A stretch of DNA of 64,000 nucleotides from positions 5,197,262 through 5,261,261 of the forward strand of contig CM047808.1 of the NCBI GenBank assembly GCA_026214975.1, written 5' to 3'. Shown here one piece after another: positions 11,245 to 24,400 of this stretch; the first letter of the stretch is position 1; each line of letters opens with the position of its first letter. The translations under genes and the position numbers were made by a program. The notes below the pieces were generated by a model that worked only from the letters and a program-made list of their open reading frames with translations, was not told the origin of the DNA and did not search any database. This DNA comes from Gentiana macrophylla (taxonomy: Eukaryota > Streptophyta > Magnoliopsida > Gentianales > Gentianaceae).

Positions 11245-11570
11245 CGATGAAATTCGCCTTTCAAATACTACATCGAAAGGGTATCAAACGCGGTCTCAAA
11301 ATGAAGAGCAAAAAAAAACATGAACTTTGGTGAAACAATTTTGATGATCGGTGTTTCTAAATCAAAAGTTACGGTCGTTTATAAGAAAACGCCGATTTAA
11401 TCTGAAATATTTTTTCGCCTTTTTTCAAAATATACGTCGGAAGGAGATTATGTGTTTGACTTCAAATTGAAGAGCAAAAAAAAACATGAATTTTGGTGAA
11501 AAAATTTCGATGATTAGAATTGTAAATCAAAAGTTACGAGTGTTTGAAAAAAAAATAAAAAACCAAACCT
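11245..11570. repeat. Tandem duplication, about 200 bp period
   Basis: The block GAAGAGCAAAAAAAAACATGAA, then TTTGGTGAAA, GATGAT, AAATCAAAAGTTACG occurs at about 11300 and again at about 11470 with roughly 85% identity by eye. It is non-coding. Similar sequence is common in plant transposon-rich DNA. Confidence 0.65.
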
Positions 11571-12152
11571 GAATATATGCGTGCAGTGTTAACTGAATAT
11601 ACATTGAATATGTACGCGCCGTGTTATTAAGGGGTAATTTTGTCGTCTAAACTTTTTTTTTTGTCTTTTTTATAATTAAAAAAAGAAATTTGTCCTATTT
11701 ATTTATTTTGTAAATTTTTTTATTTTTTCCCTCAATCCCCCTAATTATTTTCAATACTTGCGGAAGGGTTTTCAAAATAAATACTACCATAATTATATAT
11801 GTAGGGGATATATAATTATATATTACACAAAAACTTTGACTTACTGAAACTAATCCGCACCTTGCTGAAGAAAGGAAAGTTCCCAGTCTAGTTAACCCCT
11901 TATTCGCTGCAAAGAGCGTCTTCGCCGACATTGAAGCAGAATGCCATTCAACAATTAAGGTTAAGTTAGACAAAACCATCCCATAGCCACAACATATAAA
12001 TATATTTTATTTAAAAAGCAATTTTGATAAAAATTGGGTTCAAAAATGTCGTGGAGTGTCGGCATCATGTCGAGAAATATCGACAGCGTGTCGGAGGTTT
12101 AAATATTAAATAAAACTATTTTAATCAACGGACATGTGTTGAACGTAACGTC

Positions 12153-12280
12153 GGTCGCGATTCGTGTTTGACACAGTACACAACACACACATTGAACTGT
12201 TGATAATTCATAGGATAGCGTAGTGGACGTAACAAATCTATTTTTCATAAGTAATTCTGCTTTCACAACAAAATAAACAT
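12153..12280. repeat. Dispersed repeat, empty-site copy
   Basis: Second copy of the repeat at 10715-11030. It carries one GCGTAGTGG in place of the duplicated flank plus MITE, so it preserves the pre-insertion state. Confidence 0.8.
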
Positions 12281-12598
12281 AATAAAAATAAATACACTAA
12301 CACACACTGCACTATTCATGATAATAGAGTAATAAGATAAGACTAATTAATAGATCAATGGTGTTGTGTTATTAATTTAAGCGTGGGAGATGTCATTTTC
12401 TATTTTATTTGACCCGGAAGCCGTTGAAAATTGATGACTTTAGCACCTAAAAAAAAAACAAAAAAAAACTTTCAGCAAATATAAAGACTTTCTGCAAATA
12501 TCAAGACTTCATTCAGACTTTCTCAGAATATCCAGCCATCTTCATTCATATCCACCCCCACACTTAGAAAAAAAGGTAAAGTTCAAGACTTAGAATCT

Positions 12599-12606
12599 TA
12601 TAAAAG
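12599..12606 (+). promoter_or_regulatory. Candidate TATA box of the Xrn-like gene
   Basis: TATAAAAG is followed within 100 bases by pyrimidine-rich leader sequence and a probable donor splice site. It is the best promoter candidate upstream of the first coding exon at 15171, but there is no transcript evidence. Confidence 0.4.
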
Positions 12607-12629
12607 TAGCTAGTATCTCTCCGATCCTC

Positions 12630-13101
12630 CATAGAATCTTACTCTTGCAATCTTGGGTTTGATGCGCGCAGGGAAACATTCAAGAGTTTTTTCATCATCT
12701 GCAGAGGTAGCTGTCTGGTAAGAAGCCTTCTCGTCGATCCGGTACGTACTCTCTTCTTTTTGTCAGGGGAATGTTATTTTTTTTTCTGCCATGTAGACAT
12801 TTTGCACTCCTTAATACGTAGATAGAGATACAAATCATACAATGTACAGTAGAAGGCAATGATATTAATTGTATGTGCTCTTAATCTTCTTATGTGCTCT
12901 GTCTCCAGTCTCCCTACTGTTGAATTGCTTGCCTGCACATTTTCATAGCTACTACGTACCTTCTCTCCCTATAGCAGTAGCAGCAGCTTAGATCTGAACA
13001 AAAGCTCCCATCTTTTTTGTCTTTTCTTTTTCTTTTTCTTTCTTGCAGAGATCGATCTATTTTTCAAGAAAAGAAGTGAGTGCGTACGTGCATTTAAACA
13101 G
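12630..13101 (+). other. Probable 5' UTR exons of the Xrn-like gene
   Basis: A leader from about 12630 has two possible donors, GGTAAG after 12717 and GGTACGT after 12741. A second small exon, 13049-13101, is bounded by a strong pyrimidine tract with TTGCAG and by CAGGTAAAAG. The next acceptor with a coding ATG is at 15170. The linkage is inference from splice signals only. Confidence 0.4.
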
Positions 13102-14000
13102 GTAAAAGTTAAAATTTGGAATCTTCTTATACTAGGATGTTGAACAAGTACTGTTGTTGAAACATGTAAAAGGAACGAAAAAAAAGAGAGAATAACTGAA
13201 GCAAATAAACCAAGAACCATGAGATATATGAGATGTTAAAAACAGCCTTGGCCGGTGATAAAATAGCTATGTTTACTTTCTGGGTTTCTGTTGTTGTTGT
13301 TTTTTCAAAATACGGGTTAATTTCATCTCAAAAATAAAATTCACCTGGACGTCTTGACACCTATGTATTAGGCTTCCATTAAGTAAAGTAATATTGATTC
13401 ACTTGTGTGGTGAGGGAATTTGAGGTGAAGTGACGGACGAAACGATCAGAACCATAAAGTTTAAATACAGAATAAAACTGTAGTGTAGTGCAGTAGACAG
13501 GTATCTTGATTAATGTCGTGTGAAGGCCACACAAAAATTATCCGTGTATTGCTTCGATCTGTTGATGTAGTCTAGAATATTCTTTCTTGGCTTGCATGTG
13601 TGTCAATTATTATAGTATTTTTTTTTTATTTAGGAAATTATTATTATAGTATTAGTACTAGTTGTCGACATCCAATATTAACCGACATCCAATATTAATA
13701 GTAGTATAATTTTATAATAATAATAAATAAATAAAACAAGCATTAGGGCAACTGGAAAAGCTTTTTGTTTTTTACTTCCCCGGCCCTTATATAGCTTCTT
13801 GAAATATATAATTATTCAGTTTGCAAATATTATAATATTTTGGATAGGGGTGGTTTTACTTTCAACTTTATATATTTTATATTTTCCAGATTTGTAGGTC
13901 CTCTTACGTACTCATTATTCTTGCTTTGGTCATTGGGTACTATGTTAAGTTTTGTGCTTCCAAAAGGTCACTTTCTAAAGTTTATTTGGTTGGTGCACAC

Positions 14001-14153
14001 GGGAAAGTTCTTTCCTAGTATCTCCACATACATCAAAGTGATTGATAGGTTGATTAGGACCACACAGTTTATATTTAATATCTAAATTGTATGGTTCTGA
14101 TCAACCCACCGATCACTTCACTCTAAAATACCTTACCACACAAGAAGTTTCCC
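14001..14153. mobile_element. Fold-back MITE, Mutator-like (153 bp)
   Basis: The element pairs along nearly its whole length. The left arm GGGAAAGTTCTT ... AGTGATTGATAGGTTGATTAG matches the reversed right arm GGGAAACTTCTT ... AGTGATCGGTGGGTTGATCAG. Flanks GTGCACAC and GTGCACAT form a near-perfect target duplication. The terminal GGGAAGTT-type sequence is shared with the MITE at 51195 and less closely with the one at 58000. A half copy may lie near 13405-13470. Confidence 0.65.
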
Positions 14154-14412
14154 GTGCACATGTGTGTGTATGTTGTTAATTTGGATGAATCATATTTCAC
14201 TCCTATTTGGTCCACTGTCTTGATTTTGTTTATGATGGGTTTAAATCTAGGCTTTCATATCTATCTATCTTGTTTTATTAAACCATTAAGTATTATTAAT
14301 TCAAAGTATGTATATATATCATTAATTAATTAAAGAGAATGTTCTCCCGTGCTTTCTGAAGTAGTAGTAGTTGCCATTCTCTTTACACATCTTTTATCAC
14401 CAATAAATAATA

Positions 14413-14646
14413 CTCTCTCTGTTCCAAAATATGAGTTATTTTATGTGATTTCACACACATTAAAAAAAATTGTTGTGTGTCAATGTCTAAATTTAGCATT
14501 TATATAATTTATTTATTCAGCTCACTAGAAAAATCATGATTCTTTTCAGCAACTAATCACGTCATTTGACTAAGTAATGTATCCCTTTCTAGAAACTAAA
14601 CATCAAACATAAAATAAGATGAGCCTTAAATCCTATTGGAGCAGAG
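14413..14646. mobile_element. Stowaway-type MITE, degenerate
   Basis: The left end CTCTCTCTGTTCCAAAATATGAG and the reversed right end CTCTGCTCCAATAGGA...CTCATCTTATTTTATG are imperfect inverted repeats. A TA precedes the left end; the right TA is not preserved. Confidence 0.5.
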
Positions 14647-14682
14647 CACGTGTGTGTGTCTTTTTTTTTTTTCACAAACGAC

Positions 14683-14691
<9 letters not shown>

Positions 14692-14722
<31 letters not shown>

Positions 14723-14975
14723 TCCGGCTTCGGTTTGGTCAGGTTTTATCTTAAAACCAAAACCAAATTATTTTTCACGGTTTAGGTTTCTGATATAAAA
14801 ACCAACCAAAAAAATCATAGTTTCACGTATTTTCGGTTTTGAATGAAACTTGGTTACTTACCAGGTTGGTTTGGTTTTGAATTTTTTTCACCCCTAATTG
14901 TAGTTAGTAATAATTTATGTAGGCTACAACTCGGATGCGACACCTACTAATTTTTATCATACTTTCAAATAAAAT

Positions 14976-15063
<88 letters not shown>
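14692..15063. repeat. TA and CA/TA microsatellites with a GGTTTTGG repeat
   Basis: A (TA)n tract at about 14692-14720 borders a GGTTTTGG/CCAAAACC-rich repeat ending CACCCCTAATTG near 14900. A (CA)n(TA)n tract follows at about 14977-15062. The same combination, reversed, occurs at 58.2-58.5 kb. Confidence 0.8.
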
Positions 15064-15065
<2 letters not shown>

Positions 15066-15170
15066 GTGTGATGTATATCATTCTTTTAGTGCAATTTTAT
15101 TACATGTTTTAATAGTTGTTTATGTGAATTTGAGATGATACGTGAACGTTGCTTTTATTCTTCGGTTTAG

Positions 15171-15394
15171 GATCGATGGGAGCACCTGGTATCCTTGACT
15201 GGTTAAAAGAAAAAGCAGAGAAGGTCAACAAAAAGATCAACCAACAACAGAAAAGAAAAAGAAAAAGAAAAACAAAAGAAAAACAAAAGAAAGATGAACC
15301 AAATTATTTGCTTGAAACGTTACAGTTTGGAGAGATAGATAGTCTATACATAGACTGTAACTCAGTGTTACATTCTCTTTATCGTATGCGGCTG
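15171..15394 (+). CDS. Xrn-like gene, first coding exon
   Basis: The acceptor TTCGGTTTAG is followed by GATCG and an ATG at 15176. The exon encodes MGAPGILDWLKEK, a lysine/arginine-rich run (residues 25-39) and the GEIDSLYIDCNSVLH motif whose D60 matches the first metal-binding Asp of Xrn proteins. It ends CTG before GTATGT, phase 0. The basic run replaces the usual short linker after the N-terminal helix. Confidence 0.75.
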
Positions 15395-15454
15395 GTATGT
15401 GCTTTCAATTCAATTTTCTTTATTATTATTATTGTTGTTATTATTATTATTATT

Positions 15455-15486
<32 letters not shown>

Positions 15487-18400
15487 ATTGAGTATATATG
15501 AAAATGGTTTGAACCGAATTTCGAAGTCATTATAAACTTGAAATTTGGTTGCCTATGTATCTTTTACGATTATTTGTGTACAATATATTCATAAAAGAAT
15601 CAAAGCTGCGCAGTTAGCTGCATAAATTTGTTTATAAATATGTTTGAAAATAGTAATCTGTAAATATGAAATTATATAAATGTACATAGTGTATGTAGTT
15701 ATGCAGTGTAAATACGCTGAATTATACTGTAGTTCTGAATCTCATATACTCTTTGCCCGATTCATGATTACAGTTCGAACCTTTCTCGATTGATATATGT
15801 ATTAGATTTAATCTAATTGCAAAATCGATATAGGACTATAGATTTGTTTTTCAAGTGATTAAAATGATTTATTGGCTAATGCATCTGTACGTGTTCGGCT
15901 TAGCAATAATAATTCTTATTGTAATTTGGCTTTACTTTGCATATTCCTGCTAATATTTCTTATTTATGGTCTTTTGATGCTACATCACTTTTAAATGGAT
16001 TTTTGAGTACAATGTTTTTATCTGTGTCAATATATATGCTTTTGTTTCGGTTTTTAGATCTGTGACTTAATTGAAATATATGCATAATCTGAATATTATT
16101 TTGTGACTATTTTTGCTGAATCAACGCCATGCTATTCACTCGAATATATGACTACATATACATTATGTGCTATGTTTGCCCGAATTTCAAATTGAGCATA
16201 ATAATTATATGTTGATTGCCTTATAAATAAGATTATATGTCATCCTATGATAAAGAAATTTCATAGGCGTTATATATACTAAGTACAAAACAATCAATGT
16301 GATAAAGTATCTTCACAAAGCATCGAAAAATGAGTGACCGCTATGTACCATGGCATCGTGATCCAATTCACACTCTTGAAATTAATTATTGTGGATGTCT
16401 TATGACTACATAATTAATATGCTCTTCACTCTTGTTTATGTAGATGGTGATACAACTCGACCGAATTTGAAATCTTGGACTCGGAAGGAATTGAGTACCA
16501 CCGCGGGTTTCAGATGTCGAAATGGCCTTTGTTGCAAAGGACTACACTCTCACTATCAAAACACCCACCGACCACAAGGACGACCCATCTGCTAAAGTAA
16601 AAGCAAATGCCCTAATGTTCTTGAGGCGACATATTGACTCTAGCTTACGCCGGGAGTACCTTCGATTGAAAACACCCAAAGAATCGTGGGATGCCTTGAG
16701 GGGCGTTTTGGGAACATTCATGACACTTTACTACCGTAATCGTGCGCTCGGTGGAATGAAATCCGCTTGCTTGACTACAAAGGGGTAGACCAATTCAACA
16801 AGGACATGTTGCGTCTTGAAAGCACGCCTCAAATTCTCGTGGAAAGGAACTCACGAGAAGATGATATGATCCGAAGACTCTTTCCACTTTTCCTACTTCA
16901 AAGACTTATACTAGCGAACGGTATATAGTTGAGAGTACGACAAGAAAAAAATATTACGACCTTTCACAAATTGATCAACATGCTTTGCAAGTGGTGGCGG
17001 CATGATCAAGTTCTCATGAATAATAATGCCGGACTGGCTGGGACAAAGAAAATTCTGAGGTTAACTATGGCAAGATGAAAGGTGGAAAGAACCCCAAAGA
17101 AAAGGAGTTGGACGTCTTGAGCCTTACCCACGTGGAAACAATGCACCACGTGGAAAGGGACCTAGGGGGCCGTAGTATGGGCCGTGGAGGTCCCCTAATG
17201 TATGGCGCAGAAATGGTGGTGATGGTCCTAGTGGCCATGGTGGTCCTAAGGCTAAGAACCTCAAGGAAAAGGGAGAGAGTTGGAACCGAACCTTGCTATA
17301 GGGTGTGGAGTTCTTGGGCATTGGTATAATACCCGCGAGCAAGTAACAAAGTAGCGACCAATTACAAGAGGTATAGGGAATCTAGAGAACAAGAGGCCCA
17401 CTATACGGAAGATGGAGGCAATGACACTGATGTCAACCTCACAATTGCAGACTTCAATAGCAACAAGAACCTGCTTTCGACCAATGGATGTTCCAGACTT
17501 TGATTGATCTCGCTTTGCTTATTTATTTATTTTTCCAAGAACATTGTGAAGGCGGAATGCCTTATTTTTAATTAGACTATTTTGGTCTTAAAGTTCATTT
17601 GAATAATGGTTTGTTGAATTGGATTTTGATGTCACGAGACTTTTATTTTGATTTTCGTTGGCCTATTAATAAATTTGGATTTTATTACAAGTATTGAATT
17701 TTATTCGATTTTATTTACCAAGTATATACATGGTTCGAAAATAGCACTATTAAGGTGTAAAGCAATACATCTCCATCGAAAAACTCTAAAGAATATGAGT
17801 TATGTCTTCGATTTTTTTAATCTCATCTAATTTAAATGTAGGAATGAATCGAGGAGAAATAGAGTGCTTAGCTGATAGTGGAACCACACACACTATCTTA
17901 AGGAATAGACAATTATTTGTCGAGTTAATTCCATGTAATTCATCTGTGACTACGATGATTGGATCATCACAAGTAATACAAGGGCGAGGAAATGCCACAT
18001 TTTTTATGCCTAACGGCACAACGATAAAAGTCACTAACGCCTATATGCACTACAGAGCCAATCGAACCTTGTTAAGTTTCAAAGATATTCGTGCCACGGT
18101 TATCATTTGAAACTCACCGTGAGAATGGAATCGAATATTTGTATATTACCACAAATGAATGTGGAAGGAAACGCATACTAGAAAAGCTTATGAGTCAATC
18201 TAATGGATTATATATTACTACTATTCGGATTATTGAATCCTATCTCATCACCAACAATGAAATTTGGGACACCGACTCATACAGCTTTGGCATGATCGCC
18301 AGGACACCCTGGTCGAGATATGATGATCCGTATTTTAAAGAACTCACACGGACATCCCTTCTTTCGAGGAAAAAACAAATGGGACAAAAATCCGACACAA

Positions 18401-21400
18401 TGCAAAGTGTCCAAAGTAGTGTTGTTTCAAAGCGACCATTGTCGTCTCAAGCACCGGATGAGTTATATCCTCTTCCTCATTGACCATTTCCAAGGCACAC
18501 CAATCATTTTGCAAAGCCTGCTCTTAGCAAAAAACAGGATCGAGACCTTCCTATGCTAAAGACATGAAACAAAACATTCCATTCTTACAAAGAATACAAG
18601 GTGATATATGTGGACCTATCCATCCGAATGCGGGCCATTCAAGTATTTTATGGTTCGGTGGATGCCTCGTCACGCCGGTCACATGTCGCATTATTGTCCA
18701 CAAGGAATGCTTTGCATTTGCAAAACTCTTAGCACAGATTATACGCTTAAGGGCTCACCACCCTGATCACCCTATCAAGTCTATAAGGCTTGATAACGCT
18801 GAGAGTTCACATCAAAAGCATTTGATGATTATTGCATGTCTATCGGGATTGGCGTAGAACATCCTGCACCCATGTGCATACACGTAATGGTCTCGCAGAA
18901 GCCACCATCAAAAGGCTACGAGATGGTGGCCAGGGCATTGGTTATGCGCACCAACTTGCCTCTATCTGCTTGGGTTATGCAATATTGCACGCAGCTTTAC
19001 TTTACTTATTCGTTTGGACCCACTGCTAGCCAACCATTTTCTCGCGTACCCGGTGGTTACCTGGATATGAGCCTGATATTTCACACTTACGCATATTTGG
19101 TTGTGCAAAGATATGTGCCTATTGCGCCCACAAAAGCACTAAAATGGGTCCTCGAGAGACGATTAGGTATTTATGTTGGATATGAATCCCCAACTATTAT
19201 CCGCTATTTGGAACCTTTGACAAAGCGATCTATTTACCGCAAGATTTGCGGATTGTCACTTTGATGAGACTGTCTTCCCGTCGTTAGGGAGATAAGAAAA
19301 AAGGATTTTCTAAGGAACAGACAGGAATTGTCGTGGTTTGTCCCCACTCGCCTCATTTTGATCCCGTACCTCACAAAGTGAAAGTGAAGTGCAAAGAATA
19401 CTTAATCTTGAACGTGCGGTTCGATGCCTGATCGTTCTCGATATTGCTAAAGTGACAAGATCACATATACCACCGCAAAACGCGTGCTGCAAGGTTAGAA
19501 GTCCCCAAAGGGCACAATGCTATCGCTAAAGGCATTGCGACCACACTTAGTGGAGGTGTGGATGAGGCCGTGGCGCCCAAAGGAAGAGGGGAGACCACTT
19601 GGTTCGACCGATACTCACCCAAGGAAGAAGAGGCGAGTAAGGCACAATCCGACCCATTAATCATCAATGTAGAAATCCTCTCATGAGATTATCTCGATTC
19701 TGATTATGTCCATGAATCAATCTTTGGAGGACGCTCCGATGTTTGAATTGATTCCAGAGAACAAAAAGAAATCTCAATGGATTATGAGAGTGCATATGAA
19801 AGTTGATGGAAAGATCTTCCATGCACATTGATGATATATTTGCATATATCTGCTGCTCAAGAAATCATAGAGCACGATGATGTCGAACCACGCTCATTGC
19901 GCTGAATGTCTACAAAGAGCGATTGGCCTCAATGGAAAGAAGCAATCCAGCGAGAACTAGATTCTCGACGACAAAGAGATGTATTTGGTCCGGTAGTGCT
20001 AACCCCACCAAGTGTAAAGCACATAGGACATAAATGGGTATTTGTCGAAAAGCGTAATGAGAAGAATGAAGTCCTAAGGTACAAGGCTCGCCTTGTGGCG
20101 CAAGGTTTCTCACAACGCCTGAATTGACTATGAGGAGACATACTCCTCGTAAATGGATGTAATAACTTTCCGTTACCTAGTTAGTTTAGTTGTTTCGAAG
20201 GATTGGAAATGCAACTCATGGATGTGGTTACAACATATCTCTATGGGGATCTTGATTCGTAGATATACATGAAAGTGCCTGATGGTCTTTCATTACCCAA
20301 GTCAAGTGACTCTAAACCACGGAGTGCGTTTGCAATCGATTGAAACGCCACTTTACGGATTAAAACAATCCGGCGGATGTGGTATACCCGCCTAAGTGAC
20401 TACTTGATTGGGAAGGATATAAGAATGATGAACTATGCCCTGCGTATTCATAAAGAAAACAAGTTCGGATTTGCAATTGTAGCGGTATATGTCGATGATA
20501 TGAACATAATAGGTACTCTTAATGAAATAAGAGAAACCGCGAGCTATTTGAAATCCGAATTTGAGATGAAAGATCTTGGGAAAACTCGGTTTTGTCTAGG
20601 CCTTGAACTAGAACACCGAGCTTGTGGAATACTTATCCACCACCGCATATGTCCAAAAGATGCTCAGCGATTTAATATGGACAAAGTGCACCTGTTAGCA
20701 CTCCCATGATCGGTCGAAGTTTGGACATAAAGAAAGATCCATTTCGTCCAAAGGAAGATGACGAAGAGCTATTGGGAGCCGAAATTCCCTACTTAAGTGC
20801 AATAGGCGCATTATTGTATTTAGCTCAATGTACTCGACCGTATATTGCATTCTCGGTGAACTTGTTAGCTAGATTCACTCAGCCAACGCAGTCGTCATTG
20901 GAATGGTATTAAAAACATATTTCGATACCTAAAAGGAACCATTGACTTGGGCCTATTTTTTCCTACACAAAGACAAGAGGGACCGTAAATGAAAATACAA
21001 CTCCTAAAGAAAACGTCGACAACAAAATCGCCACCCCTACTCAAAACCTCAAACAATGTATTAGTTGGGTTTGCAGACGCTGGTATCTATCGACCCACAT
21101 AAAGGTCGTTCCCAAACCGGTTATGTATTTACCATCGGGAACACGGCGATATCTTGAGATCAACCAAGCAAAGTCTTGTGGCTACCTCCTCGAACCACTC
21201 AGAGATTATTGCTCTACATGAGGCGGTTCGTGAGTGTATATGGTTAAGGTCCATCATTACACATATTCGAGGACCAAAGTGGTTTGAGTTCCACCACCAA
21301 GAGCCTACTTGCATTTATGAAGATAATGCGACTTTGCATCGAATGATGAAGCTTGGTTATATCAAGGGGTGACAACACAAAACACATATCACCAAAGTTT

Positions 21401-24400
21401 TTCTATAACCAAAGAACAACAAGCTCTCCTCAAGATTCAAGTGAATCAAGTAAGGTCCGAGGAGAATGTGGCGATTTATTTACCAAGTCACCGCTAAAGC
21501 AATATTTGAGGAACATGTGAAAAATATAGAATGCGAAGGCTTTCAAAGCTTCCTTGATCGGTGTAAGGATCGGGGGATATAGACCTCGTGGGAGTCTAAT
21601 ACACACATGTTATCCTTAAAGATTAAAGGTGCGTTGTGCTCTTTTTCCTTTGACCAAGTTTTATTTTGTCCCACCTGGGTTTGTTACTTGGCAAGGTTTT
21701 TAACGAGGCAACGATCCATGCACCATTTCGCGCTTTGACTTGGCACAAGAAGTGTTGAAGGAAAATACTATTATGTGCCTTCGCAAAGCCAATGACGATT
21801 ATCTTTCGGTTATTATGTAACGTTCAATCAGTATTTATTGCTATCAATGTAATCTGTGTTCACATTGTAACCGTGACCCTATATAAAGGGATTATCTAAT
21901 GGAATGAGATACAGTTTTCCCACTTTTACTTTTACAATAGTTCAATTATACATATTTTTTTTGTGTGTGATAAAATGTTACAACCATCTTTACCTTCAAT
22001 TTTAACACCCATCTTATCTCTTTAAAACTATTCACATATCTTTTTAATTTTCTTTTTTCTATTTTCTATTTTTATCATCTTGTAATTTTTCTTTGTTATG
22101 TGCTTTTAAATTGCCAACACTAAACTTTCATTAACTAAGATCATAGTAAAATCGAACAGTGTCACAAAGATTTTGTTTGAAGTTGGTGGCAGCCAAAATT
22201 GGCTTTTAAACGGTTTTTTATTCCAAGCTCCAACCAACGATCCATAAGAATAATATGATACTTGATAATTAGTAGTTGAGTTAATGATATTTAGCTTTGA
22301 AATAGGTATCTCCCCTGCAACACATCAAACAATGTTTCACTACTTTCTTTTTTATTTTTTTATTTTGCAGGGTGATAGAGAAAAACTATTTCTCACGATG
22401 GGTGAAGATCTTCTAAAAATAATAGATAATCACGTTCTAATGATGAAGCCGAAAAAGCTTTTATATCTATGCTTCGGTAAGTATAATAAAAGTATGTCCC
22501 GAGGCGGTTGAAAGAGCCAAGATCTTCGGCTGCCTTGGTTCTTAGATAGTAGATGATGATATCTCTTCTTAGATAGTAGATGATGACGTTTCTTTTATTT
22601 TTGCCGAGTTTACTTTCCATGTAAAGTTGTTTGCTTGAGGTTTTAACAATAGCGACTCGTTGTCCATAAAATAAATATCATACAGACGTACATTATTTAA
22701 GAATATATGTTAAGTTATGATCAAATTTATTTGTAGATGGTGTGCCGTCTATGGCAAAAATCTCAACACAAAGAGCACGCCGTTGGGAGTCGTACAATAA
22801 GGACCACGAAGGCTTCACCAACTTATTACGTAAGGTAAATCATCAAATGTATAGATCGATCTTTAAATTTCTTAATAGAAATAATATTTTTATTACATGT
22901 AATCATTTGAGAGCCTCCAGAACAAGGATAAAGAAAAGGACGTCAAGCAAGATCAAAAAAAGGAAATTATTTATCGACATGAATTAAGTCCCGGGACGGA
23001 CTTAATGGTATATTTATCAGATTATATCACCGAAGAAATCTCTAAAAAGATTGAGAGACGCGACAAAGAGTGGATCGGTTTCCGGGTAATAATATTATTT
23101 TTGAAAATATAAATACAATTTTATGCAATAACTTATATACAAATTTATATTTTTTATTTTCATTTTCAGGTAGTCGTATCCGACACTAATGAACCGGGCG
23201 AAGGTGAGCAAAAAATAATAACGTATATCAACCGGTGGAATACGCCTTCTACGGGTTTACATGCTATATATAGCAAGGTATATTATTTATTTATTTTACC
23301 TGTATACCAATATAATTTTCACTTCATTTATGATTTTTATAAATTGTTCTATTTATGTGATTCATAAATAGGATTCGGATACTGCTATCCTTGCTTTGCT
23401 CACACACAAGGTGAATTTATTCGTGTACAAGAGTTGTGGCGGTGATACCAATGATGTGGTATGTGCACTAATTATAAAAATCAAACTTCTTTCCTTTCTT
23501 ATAAATTATAACTCTAGTGCTCTATTTGAATAGAATCATGATAAAGAATGCAATCAAAGCTTCACACACAGGTACCAAAAAATTAAAAAATCAAAAATCA
23601 TACCACATACAATTAGAAAACATTTTCGCCATCGAATAGATTTTGAGTATATTTTATTTTATTTTCATCATTAATGATGTGTGAAATGTTTCTTTCCATT
23701 TTTCTTTTCAGAGGAACATGAATGATGCTAGTGTAATAGAAGCAAAAAAGGAGAAATATGAGGTGTCTTTTTATTTATTACATAATTAATTGATCTTTAT
23801 TAATCTATCTTTTTTTCTTCTGCAATAGTAAATTATTTTGCAGATGATTACAATGTCAAGATTAAGAGACATTATAATCAATGTGATGGGCATTGTTGAT
23901 TATGATAAGTATGCCATCGAACGACATATTGAAGATTTAGTTTTCATGACATTTTTCATGCAAAACGTTTGTTTGCCTAAGTTGGCATGTAGCAATTTGG
24001 AGGTGGGTATATTTTATTTTTAATTCCATGCCACATATCATTAATTTATTGATATATTAAAAAAAAAACTAATTAAAGCTATTTTTTTTATTATTGATTT
24101 AGCTTGATGACCTGATTCATTGCTATAATAAACAAGAAAGCAAATATTTGACTGAATTTGACAGGGTAAATGATTCTTTTTACCCCTAAAATAAATTAAG
24201 ATCATATTTTTTTTGAAAGGTATTAAGATATGATTTGATAAATATTTCAGATCCTATACGAAAATATTTCAAAATTTCTTGGAGAGGTTGCAACGGTGGA
24301 AACGGCCAAGATTATGGAGGATCTGGTGAGACTAGCTATGTCTTATACGTATTTGGTTAGCTTTAATATATTCGTGTCATTCGTATGCCTCCCAACTCTT

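Noticed and set aside
11695..11979. 94-codon minus-strand frame
   Set aside because: AT-rich composition with no motif; no supporting context.
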